A model generated the notes under the pieces. That model was not told the origin of the DNA. It saw only the letters and a list, made by a program, of their open reading frames with translations, and did no database searches. Shown here one piece after another: positions 22,245 through 33,612 of a stretch of 64,000 nucleotides of DNA. The position numbers and the translations under genes were made by a program. The stretch lies in the NCBI GenBank assembly GCA_018398815.1, contig CM031622.1, positions 18,052,471-18,116,470 on the forward strand, given 5' to 3'. Within the stretch, counting starts at the first letter, position 1, and the number at the start of each line of letters is the position of its first letter. Origin of the DNA: Conus ventricosus. Its lineage: Eukaryota > Mollusca > Gastropoda > Neogastropoda > Conidae.

Positions 22245-22508
22245 AAGAGAGAGAGCGAGAGGACTGTGTTAGGGACAAGAGGGGAAGGTTGGGATGGGTG
22301 GTAAGATAGGTAGATATTTACTTATCCAGGTCGTTTATCTAGCCTTTAGTGTATGTTGATCGGGGGAATTAAAGTATATCAAATGAAACAAGTTTAGTAG
22401 AATTGAAGCATAATGCAGGGAGATGGGTGGGGGAAGGGAAAGTTTGCGGGTGGGGATGGGGGGCATCAGGGTGGAAAGGAGGACGGAATAGAGGAAGGGA
22501 GTCGAAGG

Positions 22509-22510
<2 letters not shown>

Positions 22511-22541
<31 letters not shown>
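22511..22541. repeat. (TG)n microsatellite
   Basis: About 15 TG units. Confidence 0.95.
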
Positions 22542-22543
<2 letters not shown>

Positions 22544-22888
22544 GAGGCGAAAGGGGATAAGTGTTTCTTTGTTGTTATTGCCCCTTGACTCTGTCTAAGT
22601 TAATGGATGACCATTGTTGGTCATGGAATATGTGCAGTTGTTTCGCTATGGAAGTGAAAAGCCAGTCCTAGTTTGTAGTTTACTATATTAACATCTTCTT
22701 TCATATTCTCCCCAGAGAGTTTATCTGTAATTGGTTCTGTTTGTCTGTGTGTGTTCTGTGTGACAATGTTCAAAAGCAAAAGGTTGTGCCACTTCGGAAT
22801 GAATGTTGATTTTATGTTTGAACCTTTATTTTGTCATCAATGCTTCATGTACATGTCAGATAACAGTAGATGAACCAGCTAGGAATTT

Positions 22889-22889
<1 letters not shown>

Positions 22890-22966
<77 letters not shown>
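22890..22966. repeat. (TA)n microsatellite
   Basis: About 38 TA units; self-complementary. Confidence 0.98.
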
Positions 22967-22972
<6 letters not shown>

Positions 22973-23731
22973 CCTATTTTCTTCAACAGAAAGTGTTCTT
23001 GTTTCTTCCATGTGCCTCTTATCTGCTTGTGTTGTGGGTGAATCAGTACTGTATGTGATGTTGGTGTGGACTTGTGTGCCTTGGATTGTTTCATTTTTCT
23101 GGTCTAAAGAAGTTTTGGTCCAAGTGTGAAATGTTGGCACATTGCAAGGTGTAGGTGTCATGCTGTCATGCTTGCACATTCTCATGAAGTATGTTGTATG
23201 TTTCCTGTCTGAAATGTTCTCAGTTCTCTTGTTAACATGGTACATTCTTTCGCTTGGAAAGCTTGGCTGCTTATTGCAGAGCAAATGTGGGCTCTGGCGT
23301 TTGGTACCCTGGCATGCTGAACCCCAAAAAAAAAAAAAGAAACTTCTCAAACCCAGATCTCTTTTCTCCTGTCTATTCATGGTCATCTGTGCACAGATCT
23401 TTGTTCTCTTTCAGCTGTGAAGGTTGTTTCAGGTGCAACATCAGCTGTGACATCATTTAAGGCCTGGTTGGCCTGATAAACAGGATTTGGTTCTCATAAC
23501 CAAAGGGTAGGAGGCATAGGCAATGTTTTCGAGATTATATTGTAAAGTGTGCAGCCTGTTTCATGTGTGATATGCTGAGTGTTTGTTTCACTGCATGTTA
23601 TGAACAGCTTGCATTGAGCACGACAGCTGTGCTGTTGGGCTGCTTTTTATGGTGAAGTTTTTAACTGTGAAATATATCTCTCTCTTGTTTTCTTGTCATT
23701 GTGTTATGGATAAATATTTGTTTTCTTACAG

Positions 23732-23904
23732 AGGATGGTTCAGAGGTAGTACGGGTGGTGGGAACAGTTGTTGGCGCCATTATACTTCTAGCAATGCTTG
23801 GACCTTTTCTTCTGGCTTGTATCCGATGCTGTACCCAAGAATGTAACAGTGAAGACGCTGTCTCACACCCTGGCTTGTATCCGATGCTGTACCCAAGAAT
23901 GTAA
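23732..23904 (+). CDS. cassette T2: transmembrane helix with truncated tail
   Basis: Acceptor TTTGTTTTCTTACAG ends at 23731; phase 1 entry. The frame gives EDGSEVVRVVGTVVGAIILL followed by AMLGPFLLACIRCCTQEC, a juxtamembrane acidic segment, one helix and a cysteine-rich membrane-proximal tail that could be palmitoylated. A 58-bp tandem duplication (23813-23870 and 23871-23926) then shifts the frame to TAA at 23902. The second duplicate repeats LACIRCCTQECNSEDAVS in another frame, which stays open to 24226. Confidence 0.55.
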
Positions 23905-23926
23905 CAGTGAAGACGCTGTCTCACCC
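23813..23926. repeat. 58-bp tandem duplication inside cassette T2
   Basis: Unit starts at 23813 and 23871. The copies are identical except for a 2-base difference at the end. The length is 1 modulo 3, so it breaks the T2 frame. Confidence 0.95.
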
Positions 23927-24318
23927 CTGCGTCGTTGTCATGATAGTATCGCTAGATTGTGTGGTGTCCTTTGCAACAAAAAAGCCGAAAGATGTCAAGA
24001 TCACTCAGAGCCTGGATCCAACAGAGATGTCAGGAGGAGCAGCGTCATCGTGCAGTCCCCACCACTGGCAGAAATGAGGAGGGATTCCCCTGCAGTGAAA
24101 CCCTCTCCCTGTCAATGTCATCTGATGAAGGAGATCCCAGTGACCCTGAGCACTTCCTCCCCATTTCTGCTCCTGGGCTTCCAGAACCTTAACTATGTGG
24201 ACCAGCAACGCCATCTTTGGAACTAGTAGTCTATTCTGGACAGGATGGAGCATGCAGAGCCATCACAGTGGCCCCTCCTTCTTATGACTCCTTGTTTCCA
24301 GGGGACAGCACAACATGA
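23905..24318 (+). pseudogene. residual tail of cassette T2 ending in a PPxY-like motif
   Basis: Two further reading segments look coding: SMSSDEGDPSDPEHFLPISA up to TAA at 24190, then in the same frame ITVAPPSYDSLFPGDSTT to TGA at 24316. The APPSYDSLF ending matches the T1 ending almost residue for residue. Several frame breaks separate it from the T2 helix. Confidence 0.45.
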
Positions 24319-25959
24319 ATACTGGCAGTGTATGACGGAGTAGGTTGGTGTCTGTATTTTCAGGGCAAAAGAGCTGCTGTGGACTGCTGTGTGGTAGACT
24401 CATGGTCAGAAATGACAAGTAACACTGACAACTTCAGGAAACTGTAGTGATGTTAGCAATGATGATGGAACATTTTGTTCCTAGGAATGCAAAGCAGCCA
24501 GCACTAATACAAACACAGGTATACAAGAGTACAAAGCGATGAATTTCTCTCGCTGCTATTTTTTATTTTTTTATTTTTTTTTTTTGTATCAGTATGAGAC
24601 TGCAATTTTTTTTTCTGCAGTCCAATTAAATTGCAAAATCCAAGCAAAGTTGTGAATCATGATAGTCATATGTTTTCATGAAGTTAGATGATTATCTTTC
24701 TTTCAAAGAAAAAGAGGAGAAGAGAAAATAGTGAAATGGAAAAGACTCTTCGCGTTGCGATTGTCACATTTTTGTTGATCCCAAGAGTGATCATTACAGT
24801 CTGGGGGATGCAGTCTGATGCAAGAACAACCCATTTGATGTTCAAGTCAGAAGCAAGTGATAGATCTAACATGGATTTCTGTCAGCACGTAAGGGAGCAG
24901 GATGCAATGAACATATCAGTGTATTCCCATGATAGTACCACCAGTCTTCCATAATGAACATGCATGTGCTTTGAGTACCTTGGAATGTATGAAGCAAACG
25001 TTAAAACAAATTCTGCTTTGATATATTCTTGTGTAAGATGACATGTAAGGAATGAGTCAGAACAGAAGGTGCCTTAGTAGTGAAATCATGAAAGGCAGAA
25101 AAATGATGATGATGATAATGATGATAATGGTGATGGTAATGAAGACGAGGAAGAAGAAGCAACATGCAAGATGGAAAGGTGCATGCACCTAAGAATGTAC
25201 TAGTGAAGAAGGGAAGAAGATGAAAATACAAATTGGGGTGAAGAGGGCAAGAATTAAGCCAAGAATTGTCTTGCCCAGAGTCGTCATTTCTGGTTTTGTT
25301 TTGTGGGCTGAGCAAAGGAAATGGAATCTTGGCTCTCCCAGATGTTTAAAGATCAAAGATGAAAAAAAAACACACACACACACACACTTAAATACCTGAC
25401 TTTATTCTTCAACTGCATCCATGTCTCCAAGTTGCTCAAACCAGTGAGAGGACGCATCATAGTATTGCCTATTAGCAGACATGCTTTCTTTATAGTATTT
25501 TTATAAACACTGAGCTGATTTTTATGTAAATGTAACTTCTGCATGCCTCTCTTTTCAGACAGTTTGATGTTAGTCAGTTTTGCACAAGAAGACACAATGA
25601 CCTGAAATGAACCACATTCATCAAACCCACAGGAATTGAGAAATGTCATAGGCTTGGATTTCAGTTAATGCTTACACAAAAAGTTTTGCTTTTTTCTCAT
25701 ATGGCTGAAACTCTCTGCAAAAGAACTATTTTCATGAACACGTGGTCAAATTTTAAAAATGAGGAAGAAAGGAAAAAAACTGCAGTTTGTTTTTCAGCAG
25801 CAGAAGGCTTGTAGATGGACACAAGGGCATTTGAGAAAAGTGTCACAGATGTTTATTCATACTTGTTGGGCATAGCTTGGAGTGCTTAGCTTTTCTTGGC
25901 TCGTACTCTTGCTTTCTTCTTCTTCTTCTTGTTTTTTGTTTGTATATGCTTGACTACAG
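24319..25959. other. inter-cassette sequence, possible T2 3' UTR
   Basis: AT-rich sequence with a poly-T stretch at 24556-24587 and a candidate ATTAAA near 24626. An open frame at 24688-24954 shows no domain. A (GAT)n-like stretch lies at 25104-25145. Confidence 0.4.
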
Positions 25960-26480
25960 ATGCTGCAGGATTATTGTTGGGGGATATCATGTTTTGCTTT
26001 TCTATGTCATTTGGAATGGGATTTTTTAGCCTGGGAATAGGTGTCTTTCTCAAGCTTAAGGCGAACAATGCAGTGAAATTGTATGCTCCCTTTTTCGGTG
26101 CTGCCATGAAGGTCTCCCCCCTTGTGAGGGGGAGGGGAGAGGGGCGGATATGCAGAATTTTTCACAGCCATGAGACAGATTCCACTGCAGAAGGTGGAAG
26201 AACCAGAATCAGTTTGTACTGTCCATCTTCGGGTGACTTGGAGAGAGACAACGTCAGGGGTGGAGCTATGTTCCTGGCAATATGCATGGACAGGCTTCTT
26301 GACAATCCAGCTCCTGATATCCTTCGGTGGGGGAGACTCCTTCCTCTCCCCAGATTCCATAACCAGAGCCAGCAGAACCGACAGCACCACCTAATTCATC
26401 AACACCCAGCTCTGGAGGCAGTCGACCATCTGGAGAACCATATGAAGCGATGGAGGCACTTCCATCATATGAATCACTGA
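25960..26480 (+). CDS. cassette T3: transmembrane helix and long tail
   Basis: Acceptor TATGCTTGACTACAG ends at 25959; phase 1 entry. The frame runs 173 codons to TGA at 26478. It begins DAAGLLLGDIMFCFSMSFGM and continues GFFSLGIGVFLKLK, a long hydrophobic helix followed by Lys, then a polar tail. It is the longest uninterrupted cassette. In a different frame the last 40 codons read EPAEPTAPPNSSTPSSGGSR and then EALPSYESL to TAA at 26501, matching the other cassettes' endings. The true tail frame is therefore uncertain. Confidence 0.5.
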
Positions 26481-26503
26481 CTAGAGGGGAAAATTCAGCG
26501 TAA
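26380..26503 (+). pseudogene. residual tail of cassette T3 with LPSY motif
   Basis: Offset from the T3 helix frame, a Pro/Ser-rich stretch ends EPYEAMEALPSYESLTRG and ENSA before TAA at 26501. LPSY is a variant of PPxY. An in-frame TAA lies just upstream, near 26361, so this segment cannot be reached from the acceptor without a frame change or extra splicing (a pyrimidine-rich AG sits nearby at about 26351). Confidence 0.4.
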
Positions 26504-26875
26504 CAAGCCTTGGTATTTGGAAGCTTGATTAGGTTGGTGTCTATGTCAGTGTGTATCTTGTGAAGTGTATCCTTGAGGTGTAAACACATGATTAAACACT
26601 AGGAAAACAACACTGAGAGTGATACATTTTCAAATAATCAGAATAAGAGAAATGTTTTGGCTAGATGAAAAAAAACACTGGTCAGGTATTGGTCAGAGTA
26701 TTCGTCTGGCATCAGACATATTCAGTTTTGAGTAATTTCAGTATATGGTTAGGACTGACTATTTGCTACTGTTTATTGTGAATTCTTATATAGGTCTAAG
26801 TGTTTTTCAATCCACACTCTGGTTTTCACAGTGGGTTGCCTGTCTGGATGGAGCTATCTACTGATGCTACAGTCA

Positions 26876-26938
26876 GTCATCTCTGATGTCATTCAGTCAT
26901 CTCTGGTGTCATTCAGTCATCTCTGGTGTCATTCAGTC
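26876..26938. repeat. 21-bp tandem repeat, 3 copies
   Basis: Three units of GTCATCTCTGGTGTCATTCA with one substitution. Confidence 0.93.
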
Positions 26939-27429
26939 AAATTTCAGTACATACTTTTCAGTTTTCCACTCACTTTTTTTCAGTTATTCATGGAGGGTGC
27001 ATACTGTGTGCATATGTTCATCCATACCAACAGCTAAACTGGCCTTCTCTTTCAAAAGTTAGTGATTAGACTTTGTGTGTGCAAGATGTTATGCTTTGTT
27101 CACACATGGAATCTCAATTTTTAGTTTCATTCAAAGGACCTTTTTTGGATCAGCAGGGTCATGAGTTTGGTGCTGCACCAACTGTTCTATACCCTGACGC
27201 CAAGAGACCCCAAGAATGTCTGCTCATGTTTGCTTTCAAGTTAAATCATGTTATAGAGGTCCCAGCTGAACACATGGGTGATGAAATCCAGACAAAATCG
27301 GTGCTCAACATCCAAATGGTAAAGGAAAAATGAATAGGGTCATCAGTCTGTCAGTGATTGGAGGCCAAACAAAAAGACAAGGAAATCTAGACAGAAAGGA
27401 GAAATTAATGATTTACAGATATAAACTAT

Positions 27430-28625
27430 TTTTATGGATAGCCAATGGAGATAGCACGAAATGTCCTATGGATAGCCTGTGGGGATAGCACCAAAAAACC
27501 TATGGATAGCCTATGGAGATGGCACCAAATTTCCTATGGATAGCCTGTGGGGATAGCACCAAATTTCCTATGGATAGCCTATGGAGATTTCACCAAATTT
27601 CCTATGGATAGCCTATGGAGATGGCACCAAATTTCCTATGGATAGCCTATGGAGATTTCACCAAATTTCCTATGGGTAGCCTATGGAGATGGCACCAAAT
27701 TTCCAATGGATACCCTATGGAGATGGCACCAAATTTCCTATGGATAGCCTATGGAGATGGCACCAAATTTCCTATGGATAGCCTATGGAGATGGCACCAA
27801 ATTTCCAATGGATAGCCTATGGAGATGGCACCAAATTTCCAATGGATAGCCTATGGAGATGGCACCAAATTTCCAATGGATAGCCTATGGAGATGGCACC
27901 AAATTTCCTATGGATAGCCTATGGAGATTTCACCAAATTTCCTATGGATAGCCTGTGGAGATTTCACCAAATGTCCTATGGATAGCCTGTGGAGATGGCA
28001 CCAAATTTCCAATGAATAGCCTATGGAGATGGCACCAAATTTCCAATGGATAGCCTATGGAGATGGCACCAAATTTCCTGTGGATAGCCTATGGAGATGG
28101 CACCAAATTTCCTATGGATAGCCTATGGAGATTTCACCAAATTTCCTATGGATAGCCTATGGAGATAGCACCAAATTTCCAATGGATAGCCTATGGAGAT
28201 GGCACCAAATTTCCAATTGATAGCCTATGGAGATGGCACCAAATTTCCAATTGATAACCTATGGAGATAGCACCAAATTTCCAATTGATAGCCTATGGAG
28301 ATGGCACCAAATTTCCTATGGATAGCCTATGGAGATTTCACCAAATTTCCTATGGATAGCCTGTGGGATAGCACCAAATTTCCTATGGATAGCCTATGGA
28401 GATGGCACCAAATTTCCTATGGATAGCCTATGGAGATGGCACCAAATTTCCCATGGATAGCCTATGGAGATGGCACCAAATTTCCTATGGATAGCCTGTG
28501 GGGATAGCACCAATTTTCCTATGGATAGCCTATGGAGATGGCACCAAATTTCCTATGGATAGCCTATGGAGATGGCACCAAATTTCCTATGGATAGCCTA
28601 TGGAGATGGCACCAAATTTCCTCAG
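27430..28625. repeat. 34-bp minisatellite, about 35 copies
   Basis: Units contain CCTATGGAGATGGCACCAAA and TTTCCTATGGATAG. Two recurrent variants alternate (GATGGCACC and GATTTCACC), with sporadic CAATGG versus CTATGG, so copies form subfamilies. It lies between cassettes T3 and T4. The open frames within it are repeat artefacts. Confidence 0.97.
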
Positions 28626-28631
28626 GAGCTG

Positions 28632-28820
28632 GATGCTTCATTCAGTACCATGGGATTGTTGGTGTCATAGGTCACATGTTAAACAGATCCACTGAAGTTT
28701 CGTTCAGTACCATGGGATTGTTGGTGTCACAGGTCACATGTTAAACAGATCCACTAATGCTTCATACAGTACCGTGGAATTGTTGGTGTCACAGGTCACA
28801 TGTTAAACAGATCCAGTGAA
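28632..28820. repeat. 62-bp tandem repeat, 3 copies
   Basis: Three diverged units containing GGATTGTTGGTGTCA and CACATGTTAAACAGATCCA, directly after the 34-bp array. Confidence 0.93.
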
Positions 28821-28894
28821 AAATAAAGGAATATTTTACACACCAGAACATCTTGGAACAATGTCTACATGGAGTCTGCAGTGATTATGCCTTT

Positions 28895-29032
28895 TGTCCT
28901 AAACCAGCACTCAGTACAATGTTTTACACCTTGTGGCACGTCACATGGAATGCTGCACATGTCCTAGACCAGCACTCAGTACAATGTTTTACACCTTGTG
29001 GCTTGTCACATGGAACGCCCCACATGCTGTGT
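28895..29032. repeat. 68-bp tandem duplication
   Basis: Two copies of CCAGCACTCAGTACAATGTT and following sequence, with several substitutions. Confidence 0.9.
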
Positions 29033-29761
29033 TAATCATGGACAGTCATTTGTCTTTAGCTTCAGCCAAAGAAACCTAATGTATTGTGACAGAAATCTGC
29101 TTAAAGAGAGAAAAAAGAATCCATCTTTCTCAGTGTTGCTCCATATTTTGACCATGAGTTTACTGTCCTGTGCTGAGTCTTCTTTTTCAGGTGTTCTGGG
29201 TGTCTTGCACAACAATGTGTAACTCTATTACTTCTTTATGGGATTGTATGTAATCAGCTCACCCTCCATGTGTAATGTGTAATGCACGAGGACCATATGT
29301 TATGTTCTTTTTTTCTTTTTTCTTTTTAAACTTTTTTCTTTTTAATGCTTGAGTGTGTGTGGTCATTAATTCTCTTCAGATTCTGTAGAATATCTTTTGA
29401 ACTCCTAATCGTCTTCAGTTTTTTGCCTCTGTTTGTCTGTTTATCCTTAACACTTTTGATGCCAGACACTTTTGATGCCAGACACTTTGATGCAGATGTT
29501 GTGGATTTTGAGCATTTCATGCTGTGTCACCCTCTTCAATCCTTTCCCCCAGGTCAGGTGCATGCAGATGCACATGTCCGCTATGACTGAGCAGAGGTCA
29601 GATGTTGATCTCAGTTCAAGTCAAGCAGGTCCACTCCTTTACCCATAACTAGATAATGAGCAGAGAAAGAGTATTCTGATGCTTTTTTTCTTTAATGTCC
29701 ACTGCTTCGTGTGAGCAAATTCAAATGAGTTAGTGACATTTTTTATCTTTCTTTTTTTTAG

Positions 29762-29782
29762 GACACCAAGAACAATTAAAAT
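29762..29782 (+). CDS. possible 21-nt microexon
   Basis: A long pyrimidine tract and AG (ending 29761) precede 21 nt, followed by the strong donor GTAAGT at 29783. Length and both phases (1 and 1) fit insertion between exon 5 and cassette T4 without disturbing the frame, adding seven polar residues. It is supported only by splice-site quality and phase. Confidence 0.25.
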
Positions 29783-30027
29783 GTAAGTTTAGGTGAAGTC
29801 GCAGGAACTCCTTCAGCCTAAAGTCTCAACTGTAAATACAAGAGGATATGACTAAGAAAAGCTGCAGAATATAATTTTATTGCCACACAGTCATGTCATA
29901 GATACATTTGATTACAATGTGGTAACATGAACTGGTAAGAGAATATAGAAAAATTATTTTTCTGCAGTTGTGCGCTCTCACAATGTATCAATCAGAGTTG
30001 TGACAGTTGGTAGAGAAATTTGATCTT

Positions 30028-30815
30028 TGACTGAACAGCAACACATGGCAGGTCAGGAAGGTCATACAGTCAGTGACTAATCAGGCAGAACAGCAAAACA
30101 TGGCAGGTCAAAGGTCATTACAGTCAGTGACTACTGAACAGAACACATGGCAGTCAGGAAGGTCATACAGTCAGTGACTACTAACAGCAAACATGGCAGG
30201 TCAGGAGGTCATACAGTCAGTGACTACTGAACAGCAACAATGCAGGTCAGGAAGGTCATACTCTTTACTACTGAACAGCAACACATGGCAGGTCAGAAGG
30301 TCATACAGTCAGTGACTACTGAACAGAACACATGCAGGTCAGGAAGGTCATACAGTCAGTGACTTCTGAACAGCAACACTGGCAGGTCAGGAAGGTCATA
30401 CAGTCAGTGACTACTGAACAGAACACATGGCAGGTCAGGTAGGTCATACAGTCCAGTGACACTCAGGGCAAACAGCAACACATGGCAGTCAGAAGGTCAT
30501 ACAGTCAGTGACTACTGAACAGCAACACATGGCAGTCAGGAAGGTCATACAGTCAGTGACTACATCAGGGAGAACAAACATGGCAGGTCAGGAAGTCATA
30601 CAGTCAGTGACTACTGACACAACACATGCAGGTCAGAAGGTCATACAGTCAGTGACTACTGAACAGCAACACATGGCAGGTCAGGAAGGTCATACAGTCA
30701 GTGACTACTCAGGGCAGAACAGCAACACATGGCAGGTCAGAAAGGTCATACAGTCAGTGACTACTGAACAGCAACACATGGCAGGTCAGGAAGGTCATAC
30801 AGTCAGTGACTACGT
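30028..30815. repeat. 49-bp minisatellite, about 16 copies, with many indels
   Basis: Units contain ACACATGGCAGGTCAGGAAG and TCATACAGTCAGTGACTACT. Copies differ mostly by single-base deletions (GG to G, AAGG to AGG, CAACAC to AAC), a pattern expected from long-read consensus errors as well as from real divergence. Confidence 0.95.
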
Positions 30816-30869
30816 CAGGGCTGAATGGGTTAAGATAAAATTGAAACATTGATTGCTATTTTTGAAGCC

Positions 30870-31625
30870 AGGTTTTTGTAGGGGTTTTTCTGTCTCATAT
30901 TCTGTGCCACCCCAGCGGCAGTGCGCCCATGCCACCCATTCCAACACCCCTCCACATCCACAGCAGTCAATGTCAGGTCGTCAAGAGGTAACCCACCAGA
31001 GGAGACACTGCACTGCTGCTGAGTCACTTCGGTGGTGTTCCATGGCACCTGTTCTGATCCAACATACGCAGGACACCACCTACTAAGCCCCCTGCTGATG
31101 ATAATAACTGCTTTGTCATGGAGCTGGCATCACCACATCCGTCCCACAACAGCCCCCATGGACTCACTGATACCAGTGACCCCAACAGAACCAAACCAAG
31201 GCCACAGACGTGGAGAGGACATTGAAACTGAGGTCACCATGAGAGCAGAGCATTTTTTTTTAATGTTGATCAATGAGAATGAGGATGATGAAGATGATGC
31301 TAGGGATGGTGTGAGACTACATGACAGGGCTGTACTCTATGCTTACTTTCATAATATATCCCAGCATCAACCAGACCCGAGAGATACAGACACCTGCAGT
31401 GTTGGTCAGGAAATTTTAGCAACACTCTCAGAGACGCACCCATTTAGTGGATGAAACTCAACTGTGTGGTCCCAGTCTTCCCATCTGAGCCTGTAGCAAA
31501 CTCAACTCTGGGTAGGAGCCATTCGGGGCAGAAAAATCCCACATGACTCTGATGGGAATCAAATCCACGACCTCCAAGCCAGGAGTCTGCGACACTAACC
31601 ACTACGCCATGGTGGCTGGTTGATG
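30870..31625 (-). mobile_element. long tRNA-headed interspersed repeat, copy A
   Basis: Read on the minus strand from 31625 there is an A-box-like ATGGCGTAGTGGTTAGTGTC and a degenerate B-box GTGGATTTGATTCCC. About 700 bp of conserved non-coding body follows. The body contains blocks such as CCATCCATTAAGTGG-like and GGTGTCCTGCGTATG, shared with copies at 33610-34345 and 51640-52350. There is no open frame. The length is well above that of ordinary SINEs. Confidence 0.75.
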
Positions 31626-32600
31626 CCAATCTTATGTTCATTTGTATAAAATTAAAAAAAAGCCAAAGGAGTGTCTTACTCACATAGCTGACAAACACCT
31701 GTTCAAAGTTTGAAAATTTAAGTGTTGTGAAGTTCACTTTTGTTCTTCCTCGACAAGATCCACCTGGAACTCGTTCACCTGCTCCTCCCATTGCCTGTTG
31801 GGTTTTGGACCTAATATCCTACCAGAAATTAAGATAGGTTTCTGTGAGATCATGATTTGATGAGCCTGCAACCCACCCCCACTTTCCACCATTGCTTCAA
31901 CCTGCATCATGATGACTTTAGCTTAGCGGCTAGACTCAAGGTGGTAGGAAAGAAGGAAGAATAGGGAAAAGAGAAGCTGTCAACAGTGTGATATGGGATG
32001 AACTGGTGATGAAGTTCATTGTATTCTAGAATGTTATAAAAAAAACAACATGGTTTTCGAAATACTCTAAAGAATGATACCCAGAAAAACCCTTCTCCAA
32101 CAACAATGTTTGATAAATGAAATGTTTTTCGAACTGAAAGGAAAGCACAGCTTAACATAAGCAAATTTATCAAACTGGGAAAGGCATATAGATTCTTTTT
32201 TTATTTGAAGCTCGGAGTGTGTATTTGATTTTGGATGTGTCCATTGTATGACAGTGCAAAGTTATATTGAGAATAGGTTTTCCTTTTGTCAGTTTACTCT
32301 CAGATAAATGTCACACATTAACTCATTTTGTTGAGAATCAGTCCAACTCATTTGTTGAGAATCAGTCTAGATTGTGTTCATTTGATCTTACACTCCCCAA
32401 ATTTGAATGGGATGGAGTTGGCAGCTGTTAGGAATTATACATCAGAATGTGCAAAAGAACATTTCTTAAATCGCAAAGACCAAAGACAGGAGACATCTTC
32501 CTTGAGTGAGTTTATATTTCTCAACATTAATTAACAAATAAACAAAAAGAAAAGAAAAGAAACCCAATGAAATTATTAGCATAGCAAAATTTGAATAACA
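31626..32600. other. no gene recognised
   Basis: AT-rich intergenic or intronic sequence. A short GTTGAGAATCAGTC duplication lies at 32330-32370. Nothing else can be supported. Confidence 0.5.
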
Positions 32601-33144
32601 TCAACAGGTGCCCTGTTTCATGTTTAGTCCCATCTTACCCCCCTTCCCCTCCCCTCTTTACCATGCCTCTCCTCCCTCCCCAGCCTCTCTCTTCTCTCAA
32701 TTTGTGCATGAAACAACTGATAAATCAGCGCTGTGGAGAAAATGGTATACAGTCCTTACTGCCACTTGGCAGCAAAGTGTTGCATCACAAACTCACTTCC
32801 TCACTGTGGAGCAGCAAGTGTGTTCAATCTAACTCCAATTCCTGAATGTGGATGGTTGGCAGCTTAGACTCATTCCTGCATCAGAAGGGGTTGCAACGAT
32901 TTCTCACATGTGCAGCAAATGAGTGGACATTCTTCCTGATGTGGAGTGTTGGCTCAACTAACAATTCAGCACTGAAGGCAAAGTGGTATGCACACCAGAC
33001 ATTCTTGCATGTGCAAATTTGATACAGATCACTTGTGCCTGTTCATAGTTTGGCATCACACCCCTCTCCCCTGCACTGTCACCCAAGTGTTGCATCCAGA
33101 CTCCTTCTCATTCAAATTTGGCATCAACAGAAATTCCAGCCGGT

Positions 33145-33612
33145 GTGGCAAAGTGGTTGGCATCACAGACTCCTTCCTGCACTGTGGCAGCAAAGTGGTT
33201 GGCATCACAGACTCCTTCCTGCTACTGTGGCAAAGTGGTTGGCATCACAGACTCCTTCCTGCGCTGTGGCAAAGTGGTTGGCACACAGACTCCTTCCTGC
33301 CACTGTGGCAGCAAAGTGGTTGGCATCACAGACTCCTTCCTGCGCTGTGGCAGCAAAGTGGTTGGCATCACAGACTCCTTCCTGCACTGTGGCAAAGTGG
33401 TTGGCATCACAGACTCCTTCCTGCGCTGTGGCAGCAAAGTGGTTGGCATCACAGACTCCTTCCTGCGCTGTGGCAGCAAAGTGGTTGCATCACAGACTCC
33501 TTCCTGCGCTGTGGCAAAAGTGGTTGGCATCACAGACTCCTTCCTGCACTGTGGCAGAGTGGTTGGCATCACAGACTCCTTCCTGCACTGTGGCAAGTGG
33601 TTGGGATCACAG
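33145..33612. repeat. 40-45-bp minisatellite built from an A-box-like SINE head
   Basis: About 11-12 units of TGGCAAAGTGGTTGGCATCA plus CAGACTCCTTCCTGC and a spacer. The TGGCnnAGTGGTT core and the following CAGACTCC correspond to the A-box head of the long SINE-like repeat. The last unit passes directly into the B-box and body of copy B. Weaker, older units can be traced back to about 32750. Confidence 0.85.

Noticed and set aside
27073..27333. 86-codon open frame between T3 and the 34-bp array
   Set aside because: No helix, no PSY motif and no acceptor in the required phase, so I could not make it a fifth cassette.
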